64,000 nt of DNA from contig CAVQJJ010000002.1 in the NCBI GenBank assembly GCA_963712835.1, positions 806,001 to 870,000 on the forward strand, given 5' to 3'. Both the position numbers and the translations under genes were made by a program. Shown in pieces: positions 33,952 to 43,860 of the stretch; position 1 is the first letter of the stretch, and each line of letters begins with the position of its first letter. The notes beneath the pieces were generated by a model. That model saw only the letters and a list, made by a program, of their open reading frames with translations. It searched no databases and was not told where the DNA came from. This DNA comes from DATARH01 sp963712835 (GTDB taxonomy: Bacteria > Pseudomonadota > Alphaproteobacteria > ATCC43930 > CGMCC-115725).

Positions 33952-35288
33952 TGCCCATCCAGATCCTGATGCCGGCGCTGTCGCCGACGATGACCGAGGG
34001 TGCGGTCGCGCGCTGGCTCAAAAAAGAGGGCGACGAAATTCATTCCGGCGACGTCATCGCCGAGATCGAGACCGACAAGGCAACAATGGAATACGAGGCG
34101 GTCGACGAAGGCCGGCTCGGCAAGATCATCGTCCCCGAGGGCACCCAAGGAGTCCAGGTCAACCAGCCCATCGCCATCTTGCTCGAAGAGGGCGAGGACG
34201 CCTCGGCGCTCGGCGACGCGGCCGCTCCAAAGTTAGGCAACGGCGCCGCCCAAGCCACGCCAGCGCCCTCGCCAACACCGGCAGACCCCATCCCTAACCC
34301 TCCCCCGCCAGCGGGGGAGGGAAGCCGCGCAACGGCGGGTGAGGGGCAGCCAGTGGCACGGCCCGACGCCGCGCGCATCTTCGCCAGCCCGCTGGCGCGC
34401 AGGATGGCCGAGCTGGCCAAGCTCGACCTCTCGACCATCACCGGCTCCGGCCCGCAAGGCCGCATCGTCAAAGCCGACATCGATGGGGCGCTGGCCCGTG
34501 GCGGCGCGTCCGCGCCGCAGGCCCGCGCGCTGCTGCCGATCCAAGCTCCGGGCGCGCGTCTGCCGCAACCGGCGCCGCAGCCTTTCGCCCCCGTCACCGG
34601 CGATCCGCCCTTTACGCAAAAGCCTCACAGCCAGATGCGGCGCGTCATCGCCCGCCGGCTCACCGAAGCGAAGCAGAACGTCCCGCATTTCTACGAGACG
34701 ATCGACTGTGAGATCGACGAGCTCTTGCGCATCCGCAAGATGCTCAACGACGGCGACAAGGACCTCAACGTCTCGGTCAATGATTTCGTCATTCGCGCCG
34801 CGGGCCTCGCGCTGCGCCAGGTGCCGGCGGCGAATGCCTCGTGGTCGGACGACGCGATCATCCTTTGGGAGCGCGCCGACATCGCGATGGCGGTCGCGCT
34901 CGAAGACGGGCTCATCACCCCGATCATCCGCGGCGCCGACCTCAAGGGCTTGCAGCAGATCGCCGCCGAGACCAAGGACCTCGCCGCTCGTGCTCGCAGC
35001 GGCAAACTGAAACTCGAGGAATTCCAGGGCGGCACGTTCTCGATCTCCAATCTCGGCATGTACGGCATTCGCGGGTTCGCCGCGGTGATCAACCCGCCGC
35101 ATGGCGGCATCCTCGCGATCGGCGCTGGCGCCCCGCGCCCGATCGTCAAGGACGGCCAGCTCGCGGTCGCCACGGTGATGAGCTGCACGCTCTCCGCCGA
35201 CCACCGCGCGGTCGACGGCGCGGTCGGCGCCCAATTCCTGCAAGCCTTCAAGCGCCTCATCGACGAACCGGCGCGGATGCTGCTGTGA
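33951..35288 (+). CDS. pdhC: Dihydrolipoamide acetyltransferase (E2)
   Basis: A 445-residue core of pyruvate dehydrogenase. The N-terminal lipoyl domain has ETDKATMEYEAVDEG. A linker of residues about 85-140 follows. The E1/E3-binding peripheral domain is IFASPLARRMAELAKLDLSTITGSGPQGRIVKADI. The catalytic domain ends in the acyltransferase signature ADHRAVDGAVGAQFLQAF. The linker is encoded by a copy of the genome's CCCTCCCCCGC palindromic repeat (34291-34348), read as DPIPNPPPPAGEGSRATAGEGQ. It is a Pro/Gly-rich flexible linker, so the insertion may be tolerated. Confidence 0.95.
34291..34348. repeat. Type B palindromic element inside pdhC
   Basis: A stretch with CTAACCCTCCCCCGC and its partner GCGGGGGAGGGAA, followed by AACGGCGGGTGAGGGGCAG. 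It is the same element family as at 38803-38920 and 47515-47660, but here it lies inside an open reading frame. It encodes part of the linker between the lipoyl and peripheral binding domains of E2. The GTGAGGGGCAG tail is shared with the start of pgpA. Confidence 0.7.
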
Positions 35289-35297
35289 TCAAAAACA

Positions 35298-35380
35298 ATC
35301 GTCATTCCCGCGAAAGCGGGAACCCAGGGGCAAGCGACGGAACGGTAGCCCTGGACCCCCGCCTGCGCGGGGGCGACGAG
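35298..35380. repeat. Dispersed palindromic element, type A copy 4
   Basis: An element of about 82 bp between pdhC and lpdA. CCCGCGAAAGCGGG and AACCCAGG are on the left, CCCTGGACCCCCGCC with GCGCGGGGGCGACGA on the right. The GAGGAGG that follows is the ribosome-binding site of lpdA, so the element abuts it. Confidence 0.85.
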
Positions 35381-35393
35381 GAGGTTGGGGCCA

Positions 35394-36791
35394 ATGCCCG
35401 ATAATTACGACCTCGTAATCCTCGGCGGCGGGCCGGGGGGCTATGTCGCGGCGATCCGCGCCGCGCAGCTCGGGATGAAGACCTGCCTTGTCGAGCGCGA
35501 GCATCTCGGCGGCATCTGCCTGAACTGGGGCTGCATCCCGACCAAGGCGCTGCTGCGCACGGCCGAAATTATGCACCTGATGCGCCACGCCGGCGATTTC
35601 GGCCTGGTCGCGGAAGGCATCGGTTTCGACGCCAAAAAGGTCGTCGCCCGCTCGCGCGCCGTGGCCAAGCAGCTGTCGAACGGCGTCGGCTTTCTGATGC
35701 GCAAGAACAAGGTCACGGTCGTGGTGGGCGAGGGCAAGCTCGCCGGCAAGGGCAAGGTCGCGGTCACCAAGGACGGCAAGCAAGCCGCCGACCTCGAAGC
35801 CAAGCACATCATCCTCGCGACCGGCGCCCGCGCCCGCTCGCTGCCCGGCCTCGAACCCGATGGCAAGCTCGTCTGGACCTACAAGGAAGCGATGGTGCCC
35901 GAGGCCATCCCAAAGTCGCTGCTGGTGGTCGGCTCGGGCGCGATCGGCATCGAGTTCGCCAGCTTTTATCGCGACATGGGCGCCGAGGTGACGGTCGTCG
36001 AGGTGCTGCCACGCATCCTGCCGGTCGAGGACGAGGAGATCTCCGCCTTCGCGCACAAGGCGTTCGAGAAGCAGGGGATCAAGATTCACACCGGCGCGAC
36101 GGTGAAATCGCTGAAGAAAGGCAAGGACGAGGTCACTGCGACCATCGAAGCCGGGGGCAAGAGCTTTGACCTCACGGTCGACCGGGTGATCTCGGCGGTC
36201 GGCATCGTCGGCAATGCCGAGGGGATTGGGCTCGAAGGCACCGGCGTCAAGGTCGACCGCACCCATGTCGTTGTCGACGAATGGCTGCGCACCGGCGAGC
36301 CGGGGATCTACGCGATCGGCGATCTGGTCGGCCCGCCCTGGCTGGCGCACAAGGCGATGCACGAGGGCGTGGTCTGCGTCGAGAAGATCGCCGGCTTTCC
36401 CGGCGCGCATCCGCTCGACATCACCAACATTCCCGGCTGCACCTATTGCCGGCCGCAAGTGGCAAGCGTCGGCCTCACCGAAAAGGCAGCGCGCGACAAG
36501 GGCTTCGAGGTCAAAATCGGCCACTTCCCGTTTATCGGCAACGGCAAGGCGATCGCGCTCGGCGAGCCCGAAGGCATGATCAAGACCGTGTTCGACACGC
36601 GCACCGGCGAGCTTCTCGGCGCGCATATGTGCGGCGCCGAGGTCACCGAGCTGATCCAGGGCTATGCGATCGCCAAGACGCTGGAGACAACGCAGGCCGA
36701 GCTGATCCGCACGATCTTTCCGCATCCGACGATCTCGGAGGCGATGCACGAGGCCGTGCTTGATGCCTATGGGCGCGCGCTCCACATTTAA
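35394..36791 (+). CDS. lpdA: Dihydrolipoamide dehydrogenase (E3)
   Basis: A 465-residue flavoprotein that reoxidises dihydrolipoamide of the pyruvate dehydrogenase complex using NAD+. FAD binding is by LVILGGGPGGYVAAIRAAQLG. The redox disulfide lies in GGICLNWGCIPTKALL. The NAD fold is LVVGSGAIGIEFASF. The His-Glu catalytic pair is in FPHPTISEAMHEAV. The chain has no lipoyl domain of its own. I chose ATG 35394, 9 bases after GAGGAGG. The TTG nine bases earlier is unlikely. Confidence 0.96.
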   Translation: MPDNYDLVILGGGPGGYVAAIRAAQLGMKTCLVEREHLGGICLNWGCIPTKALLRTAEIMHLMRHAGDFGLVAEGIGFDAKKVVARSRAVAKQLSNGVGFLMRKNKVTVVVGEGKLAGKGKVAVTKDGKQAADLEAKHIILATGARARSLPGLEPDGKLVWTYKEAMVPEAIPKSLLVVGSGAIGIEFASFYRDMGAEVTVVEVLPRILPVEDEEISAFAHKAFEKQGIKIHTGATVKSLKKGKDEVTATIEAGGKSFDLTVDRVISAVGIVGNAEGIGLEGTGVKVDRTHVVVDEWLRTGEPGIYAIGDLVGPPWLAHKAMHEGVVCVEKIAGFPGAHPLDITNIPGCTYCRPQVASVGLTEKAARDKGFEVKIGHFPFIGNGKAIALGEPEGMIKTVFDTRTGELLGAHMCGAEVTELIQGYAIAKTLETTQAELIRTIFPHPTISEAMHEAVLDAYGRALHI

Positions 36792-36794
36792 CGG

Positions 36795-37748
36795 ATGGCC
36801 GCTCTACACCCGCAACCTGCCGCCCTTCGCCACCCCGAAAAGGCCGCGCTGCCCGACCAGCCGAGCCCGCGCAAGCCGCCGTGGATCAGGGTCAAGGCGC
36901 CGGTCTCGCCCGAATACCACGCGACCCGCAAGCTCATTCGCGAGCACGCGCTGCATACTGTCTGCGAGGAGGCGGCGTGCCCCAATATCGGCGAGTGCTG
37001 GAAGGACCGCCACGCGACGGTGATGATCCTCGGCGCGACTTGCACCCGCGCCTGCACCTTCTGCAATGTGGCGACCGGCCGCCCCGATCTGCTCGACCCG
37101 CACGAGCCCGAGCGCGTCGGCGAGGCGGTCGGCAAGCTTGGCCTCAAGCATATCGTCGTAACCTCGGTCGATCGCGATGATCTCGACGATGGCGGCGCCG
37201 GCCACTTCGCCCGCACCATCGCGGCGATCCGCGCCGCGGCGCCGGAAACGACGATCGAGGTCCTCGTCCCCGATTTCCTGCGTAAGGACGGCGCGATCGA
37301 GACCGTCATCTCCGCGCGCCCCGACGTGCTCAACCACAATCTCGAAACCGTGCCGCGCCTCTATGCCGAAGTGCGGCCCGGCGCGCGCTATTTCGCCTCG
37401 CTGCGCCTGCTCGATGAGGTGAAGCGCATCGACCCGGCGATGTTCACCAAGTCGGGGATCATGGTCGGCCTCGGCGAAGACAAGGGCGAGGTGCTGCAAG
37501 TGATGGACGATCTGCGCGCCGCTCAGGTCGATTTCCTCACCATCGGCCAATACCTTCAGCCCACGCCAAAGCATCACGCGATCGACCGTTTCGTGACGCC
37601 GGACGAGTTCGAAACCTACCGAAAACAGGCGCTCGGCAAGGGTTTCCTCATGGTCTCGGCCTCGCCGCTGACCCGCTCGTCCTATCATGCCGGCGACGAT
37701 TTCGCGCGCTTGCGGGCAGCGCGATTATCAGCGGCGACGACGCTGTGA
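36795..37748 (+). CDS. lipA: Lipoyl synthase
   Basis: A 317-residue radical SAM enzyme that inserts two sulfurs into octanoyl-protein to give lipoate. The auxiliary cluster uses Cys 57, 62 and 68 (CEEAACPNIGEC). The radical SAM cluster uses Cys 83, 87 and 90 (CTRACTFC). The conserved C-terminal Arg-Ser-Ser-Tyr region, which ligates the auxiliary cluster through Ser, is present (TRSSYHAGDDF). The placement directly after lpdA lets the cell build the cofactor for PdhB and PdhC. Three bases separate it from lpdA. Confidence 0.96.
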   Translation: MAALHPQPAALRHPEKAALPDQPSPRKPPWIRVKAPVSPEYHATRKLIREHALHTVCEEAACPNIGECWKDRHATVMILGATCTRACTFCNVATGRPDLLDPHEPERVGEAVGKLGLKHIVVTSVDRDDLDDGGAGHFARTIAAIRAAAPETTIEVLVPDFLRKDGAIETVISARPDVLNHNLETVPRLYAEVRPGARYFASLRLLDEVKRIDPAMFTKSGIMVGLGEDKGEVLQVMDDLRAAQVDFLTIGQYLQPTPKHHAIDRFVTPDEFETYRKQALGKGFLMVSASPLTRSSYHAGDDFARLRAARLSAATTL

Positions 37749-37772
37749 TGTCGCTGCAGTCAATTTGTTTTG

Positions 37773-37854
37773 ATCGTCTTTCCCGCGAAAGCGGGAACCC
37801 AGGGGCGAGCGACGGGACGGTTGCCCTGGGCCCCCGCAGGTGCGGGGGCGACGA
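37773..37854. repeat. Dispersed palindromic element, type A copy 5
   Basis: An element of about 82 bp between lipA and the RatA-like gene. The left arm is CCCGCGAAAGCGGGAACCCAGG. The right arm is CCCTGGGCCCCCGCAGGTGCGGGGGCGACGA. It ends 12 bases before the ATG of the next gene. Confidence 0.85.
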
Positions 37855-37866
37855 AAAGAAATAGAC

Positions 37867-38328
37867 ATGCCGACCCACGCCGAACAACGGGTGCTCCCCT
37901 ATACCCCGGAGCAGATGTATGCGCTCGTCGCCGATATCGAGCGTTATCCCGAGTTCCTGCCGTGGTGCGTCGCCGCGCGCATCCGCGAGCGCCGCGCCGA
38001 CTTCATCAGCGCTGATCTGGTGATCGGCTTCAGGCTGTTCCGCGAGCGTTTTACGTCGAACGTGAAGCTCGACCCGCCAGGCCGCATCGACGTCACCTAT
38101 GCGGAAGGGCCGTTCCGCTACCTCAACAACCACTGGAATTTCGAGCGTATGCCGGGCGGCTGCCGCATCGATTTCTTTGTCGATTTCGAGTTCAAGTCGC
38201 GGCTCTTGCAGAAGGCCATCGAGCTGCTGTTCGGCGAGGCGGTACGCCGCATGGTCGCCGCCTTCGAGGGCCGCGCCCGCCAGCTTTACGGCAACCCCGC
38301 ACCAGACGGCGCCGGCGCGCCGGCCTAG
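37867..38328 (+). CDS. RatA/COQ10 START-domain protein
   Basis: A 153-residue protein of the polyketide cyclase / START (SRPBCC) superfamily, close to RatA and COQ10. RatA is a toxin-like ribosome-associating protein in E. coli, but many homologues bind ubiquinone and help its synthesis, as COQ10 does. Features are LPYTPEQMYALVADIERYPEFLPWC at the start, FTSNVKLDPPGRIDVTYAEGPF and FFVDFEFKSRLLQKAI. The start at ATG 37867 removes an unlikely Arg-rich extension. Its stop overlaps the stop of the convergent pgpA. Confidence 0.85.
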   Translation: MPTHAEQRVLPYTPEQMYALVADIERYPEFLPWCVAARIRERRADFISADLVIGFRLFRERFTSNVKLDPPGRIDVTYAEGPFRYLNNHWNFERMPGGCRIDFFVDFEFKSRLLQKAIELLFGEAVRRMVAAFEGRARQLYGNPAPDGAGAPA

Positions 38329-38810
38329 CCAGCCACTCCTCTGCCGATCGCGATCAGGATCAGAACGTAGAGCGCCGCCGCGACATCGTCGAGCATGATG
38401 CCGAACCCGCCTTTGACCGTGCGGTCTAGCCAGTTGACCGGGAACGGCTTCCAGATGTCGAACAGCCGGAACAGCAGAAACGCCATCAGGTAGAACCGCC
38501 AATCGAGCGGCGCCGCGGCGAGCACCAGAAGCTGCGCGGCGATCTCGTCGATCACCACGAAGCCGGGATCGAGGATGCCGCTTGCCTTAACGACGATTGC
38601 GGAGGCCCACCAGCCGGCGATGAATGCAATCGCGGCGGCGATTAATAAACCCGCCGGTCCAAATTTCATCCCGATCAGCCACCCCACGGGCAGGGCTGCG
38701 AGCGAGGCCCAACTCCCCGGCGCCTTGGGCAGCAACCCGATGCCGAACCCCGTCGCGATCAACGTCGCGGGGTGCGCCAGCGAGACGCTGGAGCGGTTGC
38801 TGCCCCTCAC
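38325..38810 (-). CDS. pgpA: Phosphatidylglycerophosphatase A
   Basis: A 161-residue membrane phosphatase that removes phosphate from phosphatidylglycerophosphate to give phosphatidylglycerol. The family core is GFGIGLLPKAPGSWASLAALP, with a second motif FVVIDEIAAQLL. Four membrane segments are visible. No ATG exists before the core. The best start is GTG 38810, which lies in a type B palindromic repeat that also supplies GAGAGGG, the probable ribosome site. Its stop overlaps that of the RatA-like gene. Confidence 0.85.
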   Translation of the reverse strand: MRGSNRSSVSLAHPATLIATGFGIGLLPKAPGSWASLAALPVGWLIGMKFGPAGLLIAAAIAFIAGWWASAIVVKASGILDPGFVVIDEIAAQLLVLAAAPLDWRFYLMAFLLFRLFDIWKPFPVNWLDRTVKGGFGIMLDDVAAALYVLILIAIGRGVAG

Positions 38811-38920
38811 CCCAACCCTCTCCCCGCTCGCGGGGGGAGGGAGCGCGTCATTACCCCTCGCCCCGCCTGCGGGGAGAGGGTGGCCGGCGCGGAGCGCCGG
38901 ACGGGTGAGGGGCGGGTGAG
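38803..38920. repeat. Type B palindromic element between pgpA and ispDF
   Basis: CCAACCCTCTCCCCGC and GCGGGGGGAGGG form a first hairpin. CCCTCGCCCCGCC and GCGGGGAGAGGGTGG form a second. GGCGCGGAGCGCC and GGTGAGGGGCGGGTGAG follow. It separates the ispDF stop from the start of the equally leftward pgpA, and its left end supplies the pgpA start codon region. Confidence 0.75.
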
Positions 38921-38928
38921 AACCAGGA

Positions 38929-40083
38929 TCACGAAGGGAGTCGCACGGTCGCGACCGCCTGCGCGGCGATGCCTTCGCCGCGGCCGGTGAAGCCGAGCTT
39001 CTCGGTCGTCGTCGCCTTGACGCTGACCCGGTCGGGCGTGATGCCGGCGATCGCCGCGACGCGTTCGACCATCGCCGCGCGATGCGGGCCGATGCGCGGC
39101 CGCTCGCAGATGATCGTCACGTCGAGCTGGGCGACGCTGCCGCCTCTGGCACGTACCAACCCCACGGCATGCGCCAAAAAGAGGTCGGAGCTGGCGCCCT
39201 GCCATTGCGCGTCGTTCGGCGGGAAATGCATGCCGATATCGCCCGCGCCGATCGCGCCGAGGACCGCGTCGGTCAGCGCATGCAGCCCGACATCGGCGTC
39301 CGAGTGGCCGACCACGCCGGCGCTGTGCGCGATCCTGACCCCGCACACCATCAGGCCGTCGCCGGTGCCGAACGGGTGTACGTCGAACCCCTGGCCGACC
39401 CGGACGTCCGCCTGGCGCGCCGCGAGCAGCCGCTCGGCGGCGGCGAGATCGTCGCTGGTCGTCACCTTCAAATTTGCCTCGCTTCCCAAAACAATAACCG
39501 GCGCGATGCCCGCCGCCTCGGCAACCGCCGCGTCGTCGGTCAGCGCCTGGCCGGCCGCGGCGCGATGCGCCGCGAGGATCGCGTCGAAATGAAAAGCTTG
39601 CGGCGTCTGCACTCGCCACAACCCATGGCGGTCGATCGTTCCGGTAATAACCCCGTCGGCGACGCGTTTGATCGTGTCGCCGAGCGGCAGGCCGGGGATC
39701 GCCGCCGGCGCATGGTCGAGCGCGTCGATTACCCGGTCGATCATCGCCGCGTCCGGAAATGGCCGCGCGCCGTCATGGATCAGCACCCGCGCCGGTTTGA
39801 GCGGCGCCAGCGCCTCGAGTCCGAGCCGTACCGAATCCTGCCGCTCCGCGCCGCCCGCGACCGGCGGCAGCAGGATGAAGCCGGCGAGCGCCGCATCATA
39901 TTCCGCGCGATCCTCCGGGCGGATCGTCACCTGGATGCCGGCGATCCGCGGATTGGCCGCAAAGGCCGACACCGCATGGTGCAGCACGCTTGTCCCGCCA
40001 AGCGGCAGGTATTGCTTGGGCAGCATGCCGCCGAACCGGGCGCCGCGGCCGGCGGCGAGTACAAGAGCGTAGATCGAGCCCAT
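38929..40083 (-). CDS. ispDF: Bifunctional IspD/IspF enzyme
   Basis: A 384-residue fusion of two MEP-pathway isoprenoid enzymes. Residues about 1-225 are the cytidylyltransferase IspD (AAGRGARFGGMLPKQYLPL, HDGARPFPD, DDAAVAEAAG). Residues about 226-384 are the cyclodiphosphate synthase IspF (VRVGQGFDVHPFGTGDGLMVCGVRI and HSDADVGLHALTDAVLGAIG, supplying metal-binding Asp and His). Fused IspDF is typical of alphaproteobacteria and Campylobacter. The intermediate step, IspE, must be encoded elsewhere. It starts at ATG 40083, divergent from dusB. Confidence 0.95.
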   Translation of the reverse strand: MGSIYALVLAAGRGARFGGMLPKQYLPLGGTSVLHHAVSAFAANPRIAGIQVTIRPEDRAEYDAALAGFILLPPVAGGAERQDSVRLGLEALAPLKPARVLIHDGARPFPDAAMIDRVIDALDHAPAAIPGLPLGDTIKRVADGVITGTIDRHGLWRVQTPQAFHFDAILAAHRAAAGQALTDDAAVAEAAGIAPVIVLGSEANLKVTTSDDLAAAERLLAARQADVRVGQGFDVHPFGTGDGLMVCGVRIAHSAGVVGHSDADVGLHALTDAVLGAIGAGDIGMHFPPNDAQWQGASSDLFLAHAVGLVRARGGSVAQLDVTIICERPRIGPHRAAMVERVAAIAGITPDRVSVKATTTEKLGFTGRGEGIAAQAVATVRLPS

Positions 40084-40167
40084 GGGCTAAACTAACCGCG
40101 ATGCCCGCGCACCGCCAACGTTGGACGCGAAGCACAAGGCGGCCGTCTCACCCATGTTGCGGTGCAA

Positions 40168-40204
40168 CAGGATTTGTCGTATCATCCTGCCTAAATTATA
40201 GGCA
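40168..40204 (+). promoter_or_regulatory. Predicted promoter with operator-like repeats before dusB-ntr
   Basis: TTGTCG (40174-40179), 17 bases, then TATAGG (40197-40202) make a plausible promoter. Over it lie two inverted repeats. CAGGAT (40168-40173) pairs with ATCCTG (40184-40189). TGCCTA (40188-40193) pairs with TAGGCA (40199-40204), around an AATTA centre that overlaps the -10 box. The latter 17-base palindrome would place a repressor on the -10. The identity of any regulator is unknown. Confidence 0.45.
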
Positions 40205-40225
40205 CATAACTTATTTGGTCATTCC

Positions 40226-41212
40226 ATGAGCATTTCGATCGGCCCCATCACCATTGACGCCCCCGTCATCCTCGCGCCGATGTCGGGCGTCACCGATCTG
40301 CCGTTCCGCCGCGTGGTCAAGGAGCGGGGGGCGGCGCTCGTCGTGTCGGAGATGATCGCGAGCCAGGCGGCGATCCGCGAGACGCGGCAATCGCTGACCA
40401 TGGCGAAGACCTGCCTGGAAGAGCAGCCGATGGCGGTGCAGCTCGCCGGCTGCGAGCCCGAGGTGATGGCCGAGGCGGCAAAGCTCAACGCCGATCGCGG
40501 CGCGGCGATCATCGACATCAATTTCGGCTGCCCGGTAAAAAAGGTGGTCAACGGCCATGCCGGCTCGGCGCTGATGCGCGACGAAATTCACGCCGCGCGC
40601 ATCCTCGAGGCAACGGTCAAGGCGGTCGATCTGCCGGTCACCTTGAAGATGCGCACCGGTTGGGACGACCGCAGCCGCAATGCGCCGCGCTTGGCGAAAA
40701 TCGCCGAATCCTGCGGCATCCGCATGGTCACGGTGCATGGCCGCACGCGCAATCAGATGTTCTCGGGCAGCGCCGATTGGCGCTTCATCCGCGAGGTCAA
40801 GGAGGCCGTCTCCATCCCGGTCATCGCCAATGGCGACATCAGCAGTCTCGACGACGCCGAACGGGCGCTCGAAGAAAGCGGCGCCGCCGGCGTCATGATC
40901 GGCCGCGGCGCTTATGGCCGGCCGTGGTTCGTCGCGCAGGTCATCGAATGGCTGAAGACCCGCCGCCGCATCGCCGATCCGCCCCTCGCCAGTCAATACG
41001 CGACGCTGCGCGCGCATTACGACGCCATGCTCATCCACTACGGCAGCGATGTCGGAGTGAAGATCGCGCGCAAGCATATCGGCTGGTACTCCAAAGGCTT
41101 GCCGGGCTCGGCGGAGTTCCGTGCCGCGGTCAACCAAAGCGCCGACCCCGCCGCCGTCCACGAGCTGATCCGCGGCTTTTACGAGCCGCTTGTCGAGCGC
41201 CAAGCCGCGTGA
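40226..41212 (+). CDS. dusB: tRNA-dihydrouridine synthase DusB (NifR3)
   Basis: A 328-residue FMN-dependent enzyme that reduces uridine to dihydrouridine in tRNA. It is the former nifR3 gene, usually the first gene of the ntr operon in alphaproteobacteria. Visible are the TIM-barrel start APMSGVTDLPFRR, EEQPMAVQLAGCEPEVMAEAA and the catalytic Cys 102 in NFGCPVKKVVNG. The FMN loop is VTVHGRTRNQMF, and NGDISSLDDAE also fits. An operator-bearing promoter lies upstream. The stop overlaps a possible GTG start of ntrB. Confidence 0.95.
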   Translation: MSISIGPITIDAPVILAPMSGVTDLPFRRVVKERGAALVVSEMIASQAAIRETRQSLTMAKTCLEEQPMAVQLAGCEPEVMAEAAKLNADRGAAIIDINFGCPVKKVVNGHAGSALMRDEIHAARILEATVKAVDLPVTLKMRTGWDDRSRNAPRLAKIAESCGIRMVTVHGRTRNQMFSGSADWRFIREVKEAVSIPVIANGDISSLDDAERALEESGAAGVMIGRGAYGRPWFVAQVIEWLKTRRRIADPPLASQYATLRAHYDAMLIHYGSDVGVKIARKHIGWYSKGLPGSAEFRAAVNQSADPAAVHELIRGFYEPLVERQAA

Positions 41213-41214
41213 CG

Positions 41215-42309
41215 ATGGCGGCGTTTTCCGGTTCGGAGCCGGTTTTCGACCCCGCGATCCTACTCGCGGCGCTGCCCGATCCCGTCATCGCGCTCGACCG
41301 CGACGGCGCGGTGCGTTTTGTGAACCCGGCCGCCGAGCAGTTCCTCGGCATCGGCGCGCCGGCGCTGCGCGGCGCGCGCCTCGCCGATTTCATCGCGCCG
41401 CAAAGCCCACTCTTCGGCCTGGTCGAGGCGGTATGGCGCGACGGCGGCTCGATCGCCGAATACGATGTGCTTCTCGAAGGACCTCGCCTGCCGCCGCGGC
41501 CGGTAACGATCCAGGGCGCGCTGGCCGGGGAAGGGGCCGATCTGCTCGTGCTGTCGCTGCACGAGCGGGCGATCGCCGAGCAGATGGATCGCCAGTTCGC
41601 GCATCGCGACGCGGCGCGCTCGATGACCGCGATGGCGGCGATGCTCGCGCATGAGGTCAAGAACCCGCTGTCCGGCATCCGCGGCGCAGCCCAGCTATTG
41701 GAGCAGGACGTCGACGATTCCGGCCGCGAGCTGACCCAGCTCATCTGCGACGAGACCGACCGCATCGTCGCGCTGGTCGACCGCATGGAGGCGTTTTCCG
41801 ACCACCAGCCGCTGTCGCGCGGCGCGATCAACATTCACGAGGTGCTCGAACGCGTACGCCGCATCGCCCAGTCCGGCTTCGCGCGCCATGTGCGCTTCGC
41901 CGAGGATTACGACCCGTCCTTGCCGCCGGTGCACGGCAATCGCGATCTTTTGGTGCAGGTTTTCCTCAACCTCATCAAGAACGCGGCGGAGGCCGTGCCC
42001 GCGTCGGGCGGCGAGATCATGCTCGCGACCGCCTATCGTCATGGCCGGCGTTTGGCGCCCGCCGGCGGCGGCCAGCCGCTGCAAGTGCCGCTCCTGGTAT
42101 CGATCACCGATAACGGCGCCGGCATCCCCGAAGAGCTCAAGTCTCACCTCTTCGATCCGTTCGTCACGACCAAGCGCAACGGAACTGGCCTTGGTCTTGC
42201 ACTGGTCGCCAAGGTGATCGGCGACCACGGCGGGATCATCGAGTTCGACAGCCAACCGCGCAGGACCGTGTTCCGCGTGCTTTTGCCGGTGGTGCCCAGA
42301 GAACGGTGA
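41215..42309 (+). CDS. ntrB: Nitrogen regulation sensor kinase NtrB (GlnL)
   Basis: A 364-residue cytoplasmic histidine kinase/phosphatase that sets NtrC phosphorylation under control of PII. A PAS domain (about 10-120) precedes the H-box MLAHEVKNPLSGIRGAAQLLEQ (His 146). After it come the N-box FLNLIKNAAEAVP and the G-boxes VSITDNGAGIPEELKSHLFDPFVTTKRNGTGLGLALV. I choose ATG 41215. An in-frame GTG at 41209 overlaps the dusB stop and is an alternative. It is the second gene of the dusB-ntrBC-ntrYX cluster. Confidence 0.95.
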   Translation: MAAFSGSEPVFDPAILLAALPDPVIALDRDGAVRFVNPAAEQFLGIGAPALRGARLADFIAPQSPLFGLVEAVWRDGGSIAEYDVLLEGPRLPPRPVTIQGALAGEGADLLVLSLHERAIAEQMDRQFAHRDAARSMTAMAAMLAHEVKNPLSGIRGAAQLLEQDVDDSGRELTQLICDETDRIVALVDRMEAFSDHQPLSRGAINIHEVLERVRRIAQSGFARHVRFAEDYDPSLPPVHGNRDLLVQVFLNLIKNAAEAVPASGGEIMLATAYRHGRRLAPAGGGQPLQVPLLVSITDNGAGIPEELKSHLFDPFVTTKRNGTGLGLALVAKVIGDHGGIIEFDSQPRRTVFRVLLPVVPRER

Positions 42310-42356
42310 CTGCGGAAGTTGACCGAGGTAGTTGAGTCGACAAGACAGTATTGGCG

Positions 42357-43796
<1,440 letters not shown>

Positions 43797-43860
43797 GTTC
43801 TCGCGCAAAATCGGCTTTCGAGCCTGGCAAGCTTGCTGCGATGTCTGGTGGGGACGCGGA

